64,000 bases of DNA from Helicobacter cetorum (GTDB taxonomy: Bacteria; Campylobacterota; Campylobacteria; Campylobacterales; DZAY01). The stretch spans positions 83,340 to 147,339 of the forward strand of contig DZAY01000002.1 in the NCBI GenBank assembly GCA_022729735.1, written 5' to 3'. The translations under genes and the position numbers were made by a program. The notes under the pieces are model-generated. The model was not told the DNA's origin, did no database searches, and was given only the letters and a program-made list of their open reading frames with translations. This document shows positions 29,691 through 38,405 of this stretch, piece after piece (position 1 is the first letter of the stretch; each line of letters begins with the position of its first letter).

Positions 29691-30317
29691 CTATTTTTTG
29701 AGTTTAGAAAAAGATACAAATTCACAACACTCATTATCGTAATACTCTATATCACCAGCTTCAATAATATAATACCAACCATGTAAGAATAGTTCATCGT
29801 TTTCAACTCTTTTCTTAATTGCAGGATATGTGAGTAAATTTCCGAGTTGATTAAGAATAGAAATTCTTTCTGTAAGAATTAAAAGCTCTTTTTTATCAAC
29901 AAACTTATGTTTTTCTGCTATCTCTTTTGCTTTTTGACCAAGTTCAAGCCACTTTTTTACATGAATTAAATCTGGCGAATTTATCTCTTTATATAAACTC
30001 TCAATGGCTCCACAATTTGAGTGTCCGCAAACTATAATATCTGAAACATTTAAAACTGAAACAGCATACTCAATTGCGGCAGCTGTGCCGTGAAAATCAT
30101 TATCAGGCGAATACGGAGGCACCATATTACCAATATTTCTAACAACAAATAAATCTCCAGGCTTTGTGCTTGTAATCACATCTGGTAAAACTCTCGAATC
30201 AGAACAACCAATAAATAGTGCCTTTGGATTTTGTCCATTTTCAACTAAAGAGATATATCTGTCTCTATTTTTTTTAAAATATTTTTTAAAAGCTTCTACT
30301 CCATCAACAAATATCAA
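29691..30317 (-). CDS. Beta-class carbonic anhydrase
   Basis: 208 aa. Zinc ligands Cys38, Asp40, His99 and Cys102 in CSDSRVLPDV and CGHSNCGAIESL; Arg42 pairs with Asp40. TTG start with AGGAG upstream. Interconverts CO2 and bicarbonate; cytosolic, no signal peptide. Confidence 0.93.
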   Translation of the reverse strand: MIFVDGVEAFKKYFKKNRDRYISLVENGQNPKALFIGCSDSRVLPDVITSTKPGDLFVVRNIGNMVPPYSPDNDFHGTAAAIEYAVSVLNVSDIIVCGHSNCGAIESLYKEINSPDLIHVKKWLELGQKAKEIAEKHKFVDKKELLILTERISILNQLGNLLTYPAIKKRVENDELFLHGWYYIIEAGDIEYYDNECCEFVSFSKLKK

Positions 30318-30363
30318 ATTTGACTCCTTTAAAAAAATATTTCTATTGTATCAAAAAATAGTG

Positions 30364-31485
30364 TCAATTTTGAAAATTTTTAAGAGTATTTGCTTTAAAT
30401 TTGGCAAAATTTTTATTTATAATAGCTTCTCTTGCATTTTTGACTAAATCTAAATAGTAATATAAATTATGAATAGATGCAAGTCTATAAAAGGTAAGTT
30501 CTTTTGCTCTAAATAGATGATTTAAATAACTTTTTGAGTAGTTTTTGCAAGTGTGGCAATTACATTTTTCGTCAATTGGAGTTTCATCAAATTTATATTT
30601 TGCACTTTTGATATTAACTCTTCCGAAACTTGTAAATAGTGTGCCATTTCTTGCATTTCGTGTCGGCATAACACAATCAAACATATCAACTCCTCGCTCA
30701 ATGGCTTCTAATATGTCTTGTGGTGTGCCAACTCCCATTAAATATCTTGGTTTATCTTTTGGCATAAATTCAGTTGTAAAATCTATCGTATCATACATCG
30801 CATTGCTCTCTTCACCAACACTAAGCCCACCAATTGCAAAACCATCAAAATTATTGATACATAGCGACTCTGCTGATATTTTTCTAAATTCAAAATCAAT
30901 ACCACCTTGAATTATTGCAAATATATTTTGATTTGATGCCTTACCATTTAATTGATTTTCTCTATGATATTCCAAAGATTCAACAGCCCATTTTGTAGTG
31001 CGATAAACAGACTCTTTTATTCGCTCTTTTGTAGCAGGAAGAGCTATTAAATCATCTAAAACCATCATAATATCACTATTTAAATTATATTGAATATCAA
31101 TAACTTTTTTAGGTGTGAATAGATGTTTAGAGCCATCAATATGACTTTTAAACTCCACTCCATTATCTAATGTTTTTGAACTCTCACTTAGTGAAAATGC
31201 TTGAAACCCCCCACTATCAGTTAAAAAGCTACCACTATAACCCATAAATTTATGCAATCCACCCATTTTAGCAATCAATGTATCAGTTGGTCTTAAGTAT
31301 GTGTGATATGTATTTGCTAAAATTATTTTGGCTTTTAGTAAATTTTCTATATCTTGAGTATCTAATGCTTTTACACTTGCAACCGTACCAACAGGCATAA
31401 ATATTGGAGTTTCTATTATGCTATTAGTAGTTTTTATAGTTGTTGCTCTTGCTCTATTGTCTATTGAATCTATTGTGAAATTCAT
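30364..31485 (-). CDS. tgt: tRNA-guanine transglycosylase (queuine tRNA-ribosyltransferase)
   Basis: 373 aa from [10 protein letters not shown] with AAGGT as Shine-Dalgarno. The track extension to 31641 translates a tRNA-Ser and is spurious. [13 protein letters not shown] (catalytic Asp), [22 protein letters not shown] with MPTRNARNG, and the zinc set [18 protein letters not shown] are present. It exchanges guanine-34 for preQ1 in GUN-anticodon tRNAs. Confidence 0.95.
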   Translation of the reverse strand: MNFTIDSIDNRARATTIKTTNSIIETPIFMPVGTVASVKALDTQDIENLLKAKIILANTYHTYLRPTDTLIAKMGGLHKFMGYSGSFLTDSGGFQAFSLSESSKTLDNGVEFKSHIDGSKHLFTPKKVIDIQYNLNSDIMMVLDDLIALPATKERIKESVYRTTKWAVESLEYHRENQLNGKASNQNIFAIIQGGIDFEFRKISAESLCINNFDGFAIGGLSVGEESNAMYDTIDFTTEFMPKDKPRYLMGVGTPQDILEAIERGVDMFDCVMPTRNARNGTLFTSFGRVNIKSAKYKFDETPIDEKCNCHTCKNYSKSYLNHLFRAKELTFYRLASIHNLYYYLDLVKNAREAIINKNFAKFKANTLKNFQN

Positions 31486-31556
31486 AAAATTACCTTGAAT
31501 TAAAGATTTAAATTTATAAAAAGTAGATTGATTTGCTTTGAAGTTTTTAAATTTAG

Positions 31557-31647
31557 TGGCCGGGAGAGAGGGATTCGAACCCCCGGATAGCTCGTCACCA
31601 TCAACGGTTTTCAAGACCGCCGCGTTCAACCACTCTGCCATCTCCCG
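31557..31647 (-). tRNA. tRNA-Ser (UGA)
   Basis: 91 nt including encoded CCA. The 7-bp acceptor CGGGAGA/TCTCCCG, discriminator G, anticodon loop CTTGAAA (UGA), long variable arm and GGTTCGAATCC T-loop fit class II tRNA-Ser. Confidence 0.96.
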
Positions 31648-31682
31648 ATGTATTGTATAAATAGAGAATTTTCAAAAAGCAT

Positions 31683-31757
31683 TGGAGGCGACACTCGGAT
31701 TTGAACCGAGGAATGGGAGCTTTGCAGGCTCCTGCCTTACCACTTGGCTATGTCGCC
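31683..31757 (-). tRNA. tRNA-Cys (GCA)
   Basis: 75 nt with encoded CCA. Acceptor GGCGACA/TGTCGCC, discriminator U, anticodon loop CTGCAAA. Confidence 0.96.
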
Positions 31758-31808
31758 AAAAACTCTAATAAGATAACTTATATCAGTTAAACTTATGAAA
31801 GTTTTTGG

Positions 31809-31896
31809 TGGTGCCCGGAGCCGGAATCGAACCGGCACTCCAAAAACTGGAACAGGATTTTAAGTCCTGCGCGTCTACCAGTTCCGCCATCCGGGC
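31809..31896 (-). tRNA. tRNA-Leu (UAA)
   Basis: 88 nt with encoded CCA, long variable arm, acceptor GCCCGGA/TCCGGGC, discriminator A, anticodon loop CTTAAAA. Confidence 0.96.
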
Positions 31897-31900
31897 AAAA

Positions 31901-31975
<75 letters not shown>

Positions 31976-31995
31976 ACTTTGCTTTTGAGGATGGA

Positions 31996-32024
31996 ATTAT
32001 AGCAAATAATTTTTTATTTGTAAA
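31996..32024 (-). promoter_or_regulatory. Promoter of the tRNA cluster
   Basis: On the minus strand TTTACA, 17-bp spacer, TATAAT, placed about 20 bp upstream of tRNA-Gly. Confidence 0.8.
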
Positions 32025-32049
32025 GGGGTTTTAGTAAAAATTTCAAAAA

Positions 32050-32080
32050 TTGATTAAAATGAAAATCTTTTAGCTATAAT
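32050..32080 (+). promoter_or_regulatory. Promoter of guaA
   Basis: TTGATT, 19-bp spacer, TATAAT, ending 27 bp before the guaA ATG. Spacer is long, so the -35 is uncertain. Confidence 0.5.
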
Positions 32081-32107
32081 TTAATTAAAAATTTGAGGGG
32101 AATTTCT

Positions 32108-33649
32108 ATGAGTAAAGAGTGTTCTATTATAGTATTAGATTTTGGAAGTCAATACACACAACTTATTGCAAGAAGATTGAGAGAAGAAAAAATCTATTGT
32201 GAAATAGTGCCATTTTATGAAAAAATCGAAGTTATAAAAGCTAAAAATCCAAAAGGTATTATTTTATCAGGTAGCCCATCTTCTGTTTATGAGAGTGAAG
32301 CACCTATGATAAATAGAGAAATTTTTGATTTAGGTTTGCCAATTTTAGGAATATGTTATGGTATGCAACTAATATCTCATTTAAATAGTGGCAAAGTATG
32401 CTATTCTGAACATAGAGAATATGGCAAAGCTGAATTAGAATTTATAGATAACTCTCCACTATTTAAAGATACACCAAATAATCAAATAGTTTGGATGAGT
32501 CATGGTGATAAAGTTGAAGAGTTACCATTTGGTTTTATAGCTATTGCAAAAACAAAAAATTCACCATTTGCAGGAGTTGCAAATTTTGAAAAAAATATAT
32601 ATGCTGTGCAGTTTCACCCAGAAGTTAGCCACTCTGAATATGGTTCAAAAATTTTGAAAAACTTTGCAAGGGAAATTTGCAATATAAAAGAAAAGTGGGA
32701 TATAGCACACTTTGCAAAAGAGCAGATAGAACAAATTAGAGAAAAAGTTGGCATTCATAGAGTTATATGTGCATTAAGTGGTGGTGTTGATAGCTCTGTA
32801 ACAGCAGCTTTAATTAATGAAGCAATAGGAAAACAGTTAATTCCAATCTTTGTTGATAATGGACTTTTACGAAGTGGAGAAAAAGAGAAAGTTGAGTATA
32901 TTTTTAAAAATATGTTATCAACAGAGTTAGTTGTAGTAGATGCAAAAGATAAATTTTTAAAAGCTTTAGAAGGTATCACAGAGCCAGAGCAGAAACGAAA
33001 AATTATTGGTAAAGTTTTTATAGAGGTTTTTGAAGAAGAAGCTAATAAATATGCAGATGCAAAATATTTAGCACAAGGAACACTATATCCAGATGTAATA
33101 GAATCGGTTTCAGTAAAAGGACCAAGTAAAACTATTAAATCTCATCATAATGTTGGTGGTTTGCCAGAAAATATGAAATTTGAATTGATTGAGCCACTAC
33201 GAGAACTATTTAAAGATGAAGTTAGAGTTTTAGGATTAGAGTTAGGGTTGCCAAGTGATTTAGTATATAGACAGCCATTCCCAGGACCTGGACTTGCTAT
33301 TAGAATTATGGGAGAAGTAAAGAGTGACTCTTTAAATCTACTCAAAAAAGCAGATAGCATACTTTTAGAAGAGATAAAAGCAAATGGCTATTATAATAAA
33401 GTTTGGCAAAGTTTCGCAGTATTACTAAATGTAAATAGTGTAGGTGTTATGGGTGATAATCGAACTTATGAAAATGCAATAGCTCTAAGAATTGTTGAGA
33501 GTAGAGATGGAATGACAGCAAACTTCGCACATATTTCATTTGATATTTTGGAGCATATTTCAAGGCGAATTATAAATGAAGTTGATGGAATTAATAGAGT
33601 AGTTTATGATATATCTTCAAAACCACCAGCAACGATAGAGTGGGAATGA
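32108..33649 (+). CDS. guaA: GMP synthase (glutamine-hydrolysing)
   Basis: 513 aa from the ATG at 32108, preceded by GAGGGGA; the track start (32093) is an unneeded TTG. The N-terminal glutamine amidotransferase has the nucleophile in LGICYGMQL and [12 protein letters not shown]. The PP-loop ATPase has [14 protein letters not shown]; the dimerisation domain ends with the family C-terminus PPATIEWE. Converts XMP to GMP. Confidence 0.97.
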   Translation: MSKECSIIVLDFGSQYTQLIARRLREEKIYCEIVPFYEKIEVIKAKNPKGIILSGSPSSVYESEAPMINREIFDLGLPILGICYGMQLISHLNSGKVCYSEHREYGKAELEFIDNSPLFKDTPNNQIVWMSHGDKVEELPFGFIAIAKTKNSPFAGVANFEKNIYAVQFHPEVSHSEYGSKILKNFAREICNIKEKWDIAHFAKEQIEQIREKVGIHRVICALSGGVDSSVTAALINEAIGKQLIPIFVDNGLLRSGEKEKVEYIFKNMLSTELVVVDAKDKFLKALEGITEPEQKRKIIGKVFIEVFEEEANKYADAKYLAQGTLYPDVIESVSVKGPSKTIKSHHNVGGLPENMKFELIEPLRELFKDEVRVLGLELGLPSDLVYRQPFPGPGLAIRIMGEVKSDSLNLLKKADSILLEEIKANGYYNKVWQSFAVLLNVNSVGVMGDNRTYENAIALRIVESRDGMTANFAHISFDILEHISRRIINEVDGINRVVYDISSKPPATIEWE

Positions 33650-34257
33650 TTTATCTAACAGGCTCAAAAAAAGAGTTTGATGGAGTCATAAATTTAGAGC
33701 TTTTAGAAATTAACTATTTAGATAAAGATGTAAATTTAAGAGGTTTTGATACTCTTATCTTTACATCTCAAAATAGTGTAAAAGCGATAAATCGATTAAA
33801 TAGTGAATGGAAAAATTTAGATACCGTTGTAATTGGAGAAGCCACCTCAAAAAAAGTAAAAGAGCTTGGTGGAAAAGTTTTTTATATTTCAGAAAGTGGT
33901 TATGGAATAAATTTTTTAAATGAGTTAAAATCTATTTTAAATGGTAGAAATCCTCTATTTATTAGAGCAAAAGAGGTAATTTGTGAGCTACCTTATAAAT
34001 CCATAATAGTTTATGAAACTAAATGTGCAAAAGCAAAAATCGAAAATTTAGAAGAAAACTCTATTATAATATTTTCATCTCCATCTACTATTAAATGTTT
34101 TTTTGAAAATTATAGTTGGCATAAAAGTTTTATTGCTGTTGTGATAGGAGAAAGTAGTGCAAAAGCCCTTCCAAAAAACATAAACTACTATGTCTCACCA
34201 ACTAAAAGTATAGAAAGTGCTATTTTATTTGCTAAAAGTTTCTATTCTACTTTATAA
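33646..34257 (+). CDS. hemD: Uroporphyrinogen-III synthase
   Basis: 203 aa from the ATG overlapping the guaA stop (ATGA). The family is divergent; supporting features are [32 protein letters not shown], and [16 protein letters not shown] followed by [11 protein letters not shown]. It forms uroporphyrinogen III from hydroxymethylbilane in haem synthesis. Converges with the next gene with an 11-bp overlap. Confidence 0.85.
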   Translation: MIYLTGSKKEFDGVINLELLEINYLDKDVNLRGFDTLIFTSQNSVKAINRLNSEWKNLDTVVIGEATSKKVKELGGKVFYISESGYGINFLNELKSILNGRNPLFIRAKEVICELPYKSIIVYETKCAKAKIENLEENSIIIFSSPSTIKCFFENYSWHKSFIAVVIGESSAKALPKNINYYVSPTKSIESAILFAKSFYSTL

Positions 34258-34840
34258 ATAAATCCAAAGCTTTTAAAACTACAAGCACAATTCCAGCTCC
34301 TCCAATATACCACTTCATTGTTGTTATGATTGTCTGTTGCATTTTTACTTGAGATTGCTCAAATTTTGTTTCTAAACTTGCAAATTTTATTTCTAAATCA
34401 CCAAATCTTTTTTCAAATTTTAACTCCAAATCACCAAATCTTTTTTCAAATTTCAACTCTAAATCACCAAATCTTTTTTCAAATTTTCCATCTAACTCTT
34501 TGATTTTATTATCTACATCTCGTTTGATAGACTCCATTTTATTATCAACATCTCGCTTGATAGACTCCATTTTATTATCAACATCTCGCTTGATAGACTC
34601 CATTTTATTATCAACATCTCGTTTTTGTGCTTCAAATTTATTCTCTAAACTTTTTACACTATCTGTAACTTCATTTAATTTTTGGTCTAAATGATTTATA
34701 TGATTGTATTGACTTTTTAATAGAAGTGTATTAATGTCTTCTTGAGTTAGTCCTTGCCCTTTTCCAAATTTTTCTTCTATCTCTTTAACTTTTGGAGTTA
34801 TCATTTCCAATAGCATATCATCTACTTTTGTTTTATTCAT
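34247..34840 (-). CDS. Membrane-anchored coiled-coil protein, type B copy 1, with internal repeats
   Basis: 197 aa from MNKTKVDDMLLEM (GGAG upstream; track start 34879 is not needed). The N-terminal conserved block ends LTQEDINTLLLKSQYNHINHLD. Then a long coiled coil of 11-residue repeats, four of KRDVDNKMESI type and three of KFEKRFGDLEL type, and a C-terminal membrane helix ([21 protein letters not shown]). It is a clear paralogue of the gene at 38797, mainly longer in the repeat region. The layout resembles DUF1640/CCDC90-like proteins. Function unknown. Confidence 0.7.
   Translation of the reverse strand: MNKTKVDDMLLEMITPKVKEIEEKFGKGQGLTQEDINTLLLKSQYNHINHLDQKLNEVTDSVKSLENKFEAQKRDVDNKMESIKRDVDNKMESIKRDVDNKMESIKRDVDNKIKELDGKFEKRFGDLELKFEKRFGDLELKFEKRFGDLEIKFASLETKFEQSQVKMQQTIITTMKWYIGGAGIVLVVLKALDLFIK
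34391..34493 (-). repeat. 33-bp tandem repeats coding KFEKRFGDLEL
   Basis: Three units with 33-bp periodicity (plus-strand AAATCACCAAATCTTTTTT at about 34395, 34428, 34461). In frame, so unit gain or loss changes coiled-coil length only. Confidence 0.85.
34502..34621 (-). repeat. 33-bp tandem repeats coding KRDVDNKMESI
   Basis: Three full units starting 34518, 34551 and 34584 (plus-strand TCTCG(C/T)TTGATAGACTCC), nearly identical in DNA, with partial units on both sides. Silent divergence is minimal, indicating recent expansion. Confidence 0.9.
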
Positions 34841-34885
34841 TTTTTTCTCCTTATTCAATTTTGAAATTATATAATTCATATAGAT

Positions 34886-35359
34886 TTAAATCAACTTATT
34901 AACACTATCTAAAATATCTTTTAAATCGCTTTTTAGCTTATAAATTAAGTTTAAAATATTTATTACTATTTCGTCGTTATCTTCATAATTGTGTGCTATC
35001 TCGTTTCTAAGGTCTCTTAATTCAAACCAATCATCTACATTAATAATATCTATTGTTTCAAGCTGATTTAAAATATCTAAAAAAGGTTTATTTATATTTT
35101 CACCTTGATATAAGAGAACTGATTTAAAAAGTTTTGCTCCCATACAATCTTGAAGTTTTGAAAATCTGTAAATTATTTGGTCGCTATAAGCTAAATGTTC
35201 TATACTTTCTAATATCATTTTAAAATCATTCATGTTTATTGGAAAATTATAATATTTTTTTAAAGCTTCAAAACCATTTTCAAGTCTTAAAAAATGTTTA
35301 TAACTCTCATTTAAATTATCTATAACTTTCTGTCTATAAACTAAAGTTTTATTCCCCAT
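34886..35359 (-). CDS. HepT-like HEPN protein (orphaned toxin candidate)
   Basis: 157-aa helical protein with the HEPN RX4HXY motif: Arg118, His123, Tyr125 in RDLRNEIAHNYED. It overlaps by 19 bp the end of a nucleotidyltransferase reading frame that is frameshifted here. In intact loci of this kind the pair forms a MNT/HEPN toxin-antitoxin module. The motif is intact, so the protein could be active if expressed; the start has GGAAGCAAT upstream. Confidence 0.72.
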   Translation of the reverse strand: MGNKTLVYRQKVIDNLNESYKHFLRLENGFEALKKYYNFPINMNDFKMILESIEHLAYSDQIIYRFSKLQDCMGAKLFKSVLLYQGENINKPFLDILNQLETIDIINVDDWFELRDLRNEIAHNYEDNDEIVINILNLIYKLKSDLKDILDSVNKLI

Positions 35360-35633
35360 TTTATTGCTTCCTTTTCTATAAGTCTTGAATTATCACTATT
35401 AAAAACTATATCTATTTTTTGCTCACCTAACTCTCTTTTTACTCTTGATAAAAATTTTATCTTTTTTTCAAAAAGATTTGAATGTTCTTGCACTACAAAA
35501 TACAAATTTATATCTCCTCCTTTTTTATTATCATCTACACGACTTCCAAAAAGATAAACTTCTCCATTTTCAAAAAACTCTTTGAAATATTTTTTATAAC
35601 TTCAATATATCTTTTTGATAATCTCATCTTCAT
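35341..35633 (-). pseudogene. Frameshifted nucleotidyltransferase (antitoxin partner of the HepT-like gene)
   Basis: Reading from the ATG at 35633 (AGGGGCA upstream) gives MKMRLSKRYIEVIKN; the continuing homologous frame resumes as KKYFKEFFENGEVYLFGSRV and runs to a stop at 35341. One extra A in the minus-strand A6 run (35590-35595) would join both into a 97-aa minimal nucleotidyltransferase. The GSX10DXD motif reads GSRVDDNKKGGDIN, with Asn in place of the second Asp. Possible states: inactivated antitoxin, slippage-controlled gene, or a sequencing error. Confidence 0.75.
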
Positions 35634-35703
35634 TGCCCCTTTTTATTTTCTAAAGTATACAAACTTTTTTGATATAATTTTAGATAATTAGAATTTTCAC
35701 GAT

Positions 35704-35723
35704 AGGAGAGTTTAATCTCTCCT
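35704..35723. other. Perfect 7-bp hairpin in intergenic DNA
   Basis: AGGAGAG-TTTAAT-CTCTCCT. It has no T-run in either direction, so it is not a standard terminator. The rest of 35634-35814 is AT-rich without a gene. Confidence 0.5.
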
Positions 35724-35814
35724 TCCTACTAAATTTAAAATTACTACTTTTTAATATTAAATATAGTATATTATATATATCAAGAGATTATTTGTAAATG
35801 GAAGTTATGGGCTT

Positions 35815-35907
35815 ATGCAAGGCAATTATGATTTAGCTAATACAACATTGGTTTTTGCTACATCATTATCTATGTATATATTTAAAAGGAGATATGATGG
35901 AAGGTAA
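35815..35907 (+). CDS. Tiny putative membrane protein 1 (below ORF-track size)
   Basis: 30 codons: MQGNYDLANTTLVFATSLSM followed by a basic tail (FKRRYDGR). One short hydrophobic stretch. No good Shine-Dalgarno upstream, but its end contains the AGGAG that serves the next tiny ORF, so it may act as a leader peptide. Weak support on its own. Confidence 0.35.
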   Translation: MQGNYDLANTTLVFATSLSMYIFKRRYDGR

Positions 35908-35998
35908 TGAAATTTTAGCGATAGCTTCAGTTGTTATATTGGTTTTTATAACATATCTAAATATCAAATTAGATAAAGAAGGAAAACACTCTCACTAA
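35897..35998 (+). CDS. Tiny putative membrane protein 2 (below ORF-track size)
   Basis: 33 codons: MEGNEILAIASVVILVFITY then a charged tail ending KEGKHSH. Single transmembrane helix with short N-terminus. Strong Shine-Dalgarno (AAAGGAGATATG). It overlaps the preceding tiny ORF by 11 bp. Size and layout resemble small accessory subunits such as KdpF- or CcoQ-type peptides, but no partner complex is nearby. Confidence 0.5.
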   Translation: MEGNEILAIASVVILVFITYLNIKLDKEGKHSH

Positions 35999-36185
35999 AC
36001 TAAAATTATTCTCTTAGTATAAATTTTATCAATAAGCTTTTAAGAGATTACAAAATTGAGAGTTGATGTTTTAATAAAAACTAAAAAAAATCCAATCTTT
36101 TCCCCCAAAAAAACCGATAGTTATGATAAATTTTTATTACTATTAGCTACATTTTAATTTTTTTTTGATATACTTATGCTCGAAA

Positions 36186-36260
36186 AGCTAAAAATTACAT
36201 AGCTTGGCAGTAAGATTACTCTTATGTAAGTCCAGAATGTAAATTTTTGCAAAAATTTAA
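36186..36260 (+). promoter_or_regulatory. Structured leader of the surface-protein gene
   Basis: AGCTA/TAGCT (36186-36204), TTACATA/TATGTAA (36195-36229) and TAAGA/TCTTA (36211-36224) share bases and cannot all form together. A 20-nt perfect palindrome centred on TTTGCAAA (36240-36259) lies just before the Shine-Dalgarno AAAGGAG. Whether this is an RNA stabiliser, an operator or a switch is unknown. The stretch 35999-36185 shows no gene; an AT-rich promoter is likely near 36160. Confidence 0.45.
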
Positions 36261-36279
36261 ACAAGGTAAAGGAGTCTAT

Positions 36280-37752
36280 ATGACTAAAAAAATAGTTTCA
36301 GTGGTAGCAGCTTCTGCAATAGCTGCAAGTAGTGCGATGGCTGCTGGTCAGCATCTAATTTATCCTGCATTTTTTGCTGGTAGTGGTTGGGAAACAACAA
36401 TCAAGGTTGTAAATAAAAATGATTCTAATGCTACAGTTGTAAAAGCAGTTATTTATGATGGTAAAGATTCTCATGAAATCAAAGACTTTAACATCTATTT
36501 ATCAAAAAACGATGTTTCTGAATTCAAAATTTCTGAGGCTAATGGAGTTATCACTGTAAGTGGAACGGATGGTTCATTACCAACAATCGTAAATGGTGTA
36601 GAGTCTATGGCATCAACTACAACTCCAATGAGTACAACATTCTCTTCAGCTGATGCTAACTTTGGATACATTGTTCTTTATACAATGGCAACAGTAGATA
36701 ACGGATACCACAGCCAACACGATGCATTGAGACAAGACTATGCAACAGTTGCAAAAATCCCAAGAAATATCACAACAACACCAATTTTTAGTAATGGTGT
36801 AATCGCAAATCATGCAAATGACCAAGTTCAAACTAATCAAGTAGTTACTGTTGGTTCAACTGGGAAACTTCCATCAACTTATGCAAAATCTAACACTGGT
36901 TCTTTTACATTTGGTTTAAATGCTGGAAGCGAACATGATAATTTATTTGGTTATGCAAGAATTACAGATACTGTAAATGGTAAAGATATGATTGTTGACC
37001 CAACTACAATTTCTGGTTTCTCAAAATTACCAATTTTTTGGTTAGAGGGTGAGGCAGCAACTGCTTTACAAGCTGGTTTAAGTAATATTGTTACATATTC
37101 AGCAACAACTGTAAATAATACAGATGTTAACTGGACTGGTAGTTTAACAGATACAAATGCGTCTTCAGCATATAATGCTCTAGATGTTGGTTTAGCAGAT
37201 GTAAAAGGTTTCTATGCAACATATGGCGAATCTTCAAACTTTGCTAACTCTCAAGTATTAATTACTCAACCATTAAAAAGACATCTTATTGATATTAACG
37301 GTAGTATAAATGCTACAACTGCTACAACTGCTTCGGCATTAACTGTTGTAAATAATGGAAAAGATTATTATAGTGGTGTAACTTATACAGAGGCAGCTGC
37401 AGCTGCAAATAAAGCAGCTACAATTACAAATTACCTTGGATGTATGAGAGCTCAATTAGTTATTTATGATAACAATGAGAAGCCAGCAACAGCATCTCAA
37501 TTCTCACCTGCTCAAACACCAGTTCTTACAATGTGTAATGAGCTTGCATCAACTGAAACAGTTCCAAGTGGTAACACTATGAGCCAATTCTTAACACAAT
37601 CAGGATTTACAGCTGGTTATGTAGATGCAAATTTCTTAACAGGTGCAAATGCTTCGGGACAATCATATAATGCTATCATAACTCAGATGTTAGCTACAAC
37701 TCCAAAAACTGGAACTGTAGTAACTAACTGGTTTGCTCCAGAAACAAAATAA
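36280..37752 (+). CDS. Exported surface-layer-like protein
   Basis: 490 aa from MTKKIVSVVAASAIAASSAMA, a clear Sec signal peptide with cleavage after AMA; the track start at 36247 lies in the leader. The mature protein opens HLIYPAFFAGSGWETTIKVVN, with a beta-rich, Thr/Ser/Ala/Asn-rich composition and only two Cys (GCMRAQL, MCNEL). The type (IYPAF...GW.T.I.VVN...DF.IYLS) recalls abundant surface proteins of related bacteria, by memory only. The strong Shine-Dalgarno, long leader and strong terminator point to high expression. Confidence 0.6.
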   Translation: MTKKIVSVVAASAIAASSAMAAGQHLIYPAFFAGSGWETTIKVVNKNDSNATVVKAVIYDGKDSHEIKDFNIYLSKNDVSEFKISEANGVITVSGTDGSLPTIVNGVESMASTTTPMSTTFSSADANFGYIVLYTMATVDNGYHSQHDALRQDYATVAKIPRNITTTPIFSNGVIANHANDQVQTNQVVTVGSTGKLPSTYAKSNTGSFTFGLNAGSEHDNLFGYARITDTVNGKDMIVDPTTISGFSKLPIFWLEGEAATALQAGLSNIVTYSATTVNNTDVNWTGSLTDTNASSAYNALDVGLADVKGFYATYGESSNFANSQVLITQPLKRHLIDINGSINATTATTASALTVVNNGKDYYSGVTYTEAAAAANKAATITNYLGCMRAQLVIYDNNEKPATASQFSPAQTPVLTMCNELASTETVPSGNTMSQFLTQSGFTAGYVDANFLTGANASGQSYNAIITQMLATTPKTGTVVTNWFAPETK

Positions 37753-37760
37753 TTTCTCCC

Positions 37761-37786
37761 AAAGAGGCTTTCCTCGCCTCTTTCTC
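37761..37786 (+). terminator. Terminator of the surface-protein gene
   Basis: AAAGAGGC/GCCTCTTT 8-bp stem, 7-nt loop, then a pyrimidine-rich tail (CTCCTTCT). Confidence 0.75.
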
Positions 37787-37839
37787 CTTCTAAAAACTAC
37801 TTAAATAAACTTTTAAATAAATCTATAAATAATCTTTGA

Positions 37840-37845
37840 TACAAT
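37840..37845 (+). promoter_or_regulatory. -10 box of the RelE-type TA operon
   Basis: TACAAT in TTTGATACAATCC, 28 bp before the antitoxin ATG. A very similar element (TTTGGATACAATAT, 39920-39925) precedes the type A gene at 39949. Confidence 0.45.
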
Positions 37846-37872
37846 CCATAAATTGATTAAAAGGATTGAAAG

Positions 37873-38082
37873 ATGCAGTTAGTAATAGATTTAGATGACT
37901 CTCTCATTGAAAATTTGAAAAAAGACTTCTCAACAAATAATATAAAAGATGTAGTTTATAGATTGGTAAAAAACTATCAATATTCAAAAGAGTATATGAT
38001 AGCTATGAAACTTCAACAATCAATAGATGATGTCAAGCAGAACAGAACAAATCCAATTTCAAAGCTTTTAGATGAACTTTGA
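37873..38082 (+). CDS. Putative type II antitoxin
   Basis: 69 aa. N-terminal MQLVIDLDDSLIENLKKDF looks like a ribbon-helix-helix or similar antitoxin fold; the C-terminal half (SIDDVKQNRTNPISKLLDEL) is the likely toxin-binding arm. It overlaps the toxin start by 11 bp, the usual antitoxin-first order. Confidence 0.72.
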   Translation: MQLVIDLDDSLIENLKKDFSTNNIKDVVYRLVKNYQYSKEYMIAMKLQQSIDDVKQNRTNPISKLLDEL

Positions 38083-38395
38083 AACTACGGAAACTTTTGA
38101 TAAAGAGGTTAAAAGCCTATCAAAAAAATATAAAAATATTAAAAATGATTTAATTCATTTTATAGAAAGTTTTAATACAATTCATCAAAATGCTATTTCA
38201 ATTAAAAATAGTATTTATAAAATAAGATTGAAAAACAGTGATAAATCAAAAGGTAAAAGTTCAGGATATCGTGTTTATTATTACATATATCATTTAGAAA
38301 CTATCTATTTATTAATCATTTATGATAAATCTGAAATAGAAATGATTAATGAAGAAATTCTTTTTGATATTATAAAAAATGAGGTAAAAATTTAA
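38072..38395 (+). CDS. RelE/ParE-superfamily toxin
   Basis: 107 aa. N-terminal EVKSLSKKYKNIKNDLIHFIE helices followed by KIRLKNSDKSKGKSSGYRVYYYI and LLIIYDKSEIEMI, the strand-turn-strand core of RelE-like mRNA interferases. Residues such as Arg and Tyr in SGYRVYYY may be catalytic. Located between the surface-protein gene and the coiled-coil cluster. Confidence 0.75.
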   Translation: MNFETTETFDKEVKSLSKKYKNIKNDLIHFIESFNTIHQNAISIKNSIYKIRLKNSDKSKGKSSGYRVYYYIYHLETIYLLIIYDKSEIEMINEEILFDIIKNEVKI

Positions 38396-38405
38396 GGAGT
38401 TAAAG

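Noticed and set aside
31485-31641. N-terminal extension of the tgt ORF ([15 protein letters not shown]...)
   Set aside because: It is the translation of tRNA-Ser, a well-known artefact; the true start at 31485 has a Shine-Dalgarno.
34391-34621. Regular 33-bp repeats considered as a CRISPR array
   Set aside because: Units are directly tandem without spacers and are in frame within a coding coiled coil.
35482-35691. 69-aa plus-strand ORF in the hemD-dnaG island
   Set aside because: It is the antisense of the frameshifted nucleotidyltransferase.
35704-35723. Perfect hairpin considered as a terminator
   Set aside because: No T-run follows on either strand and no gene ends at the right distance; kept only as an unassigned hairpin.
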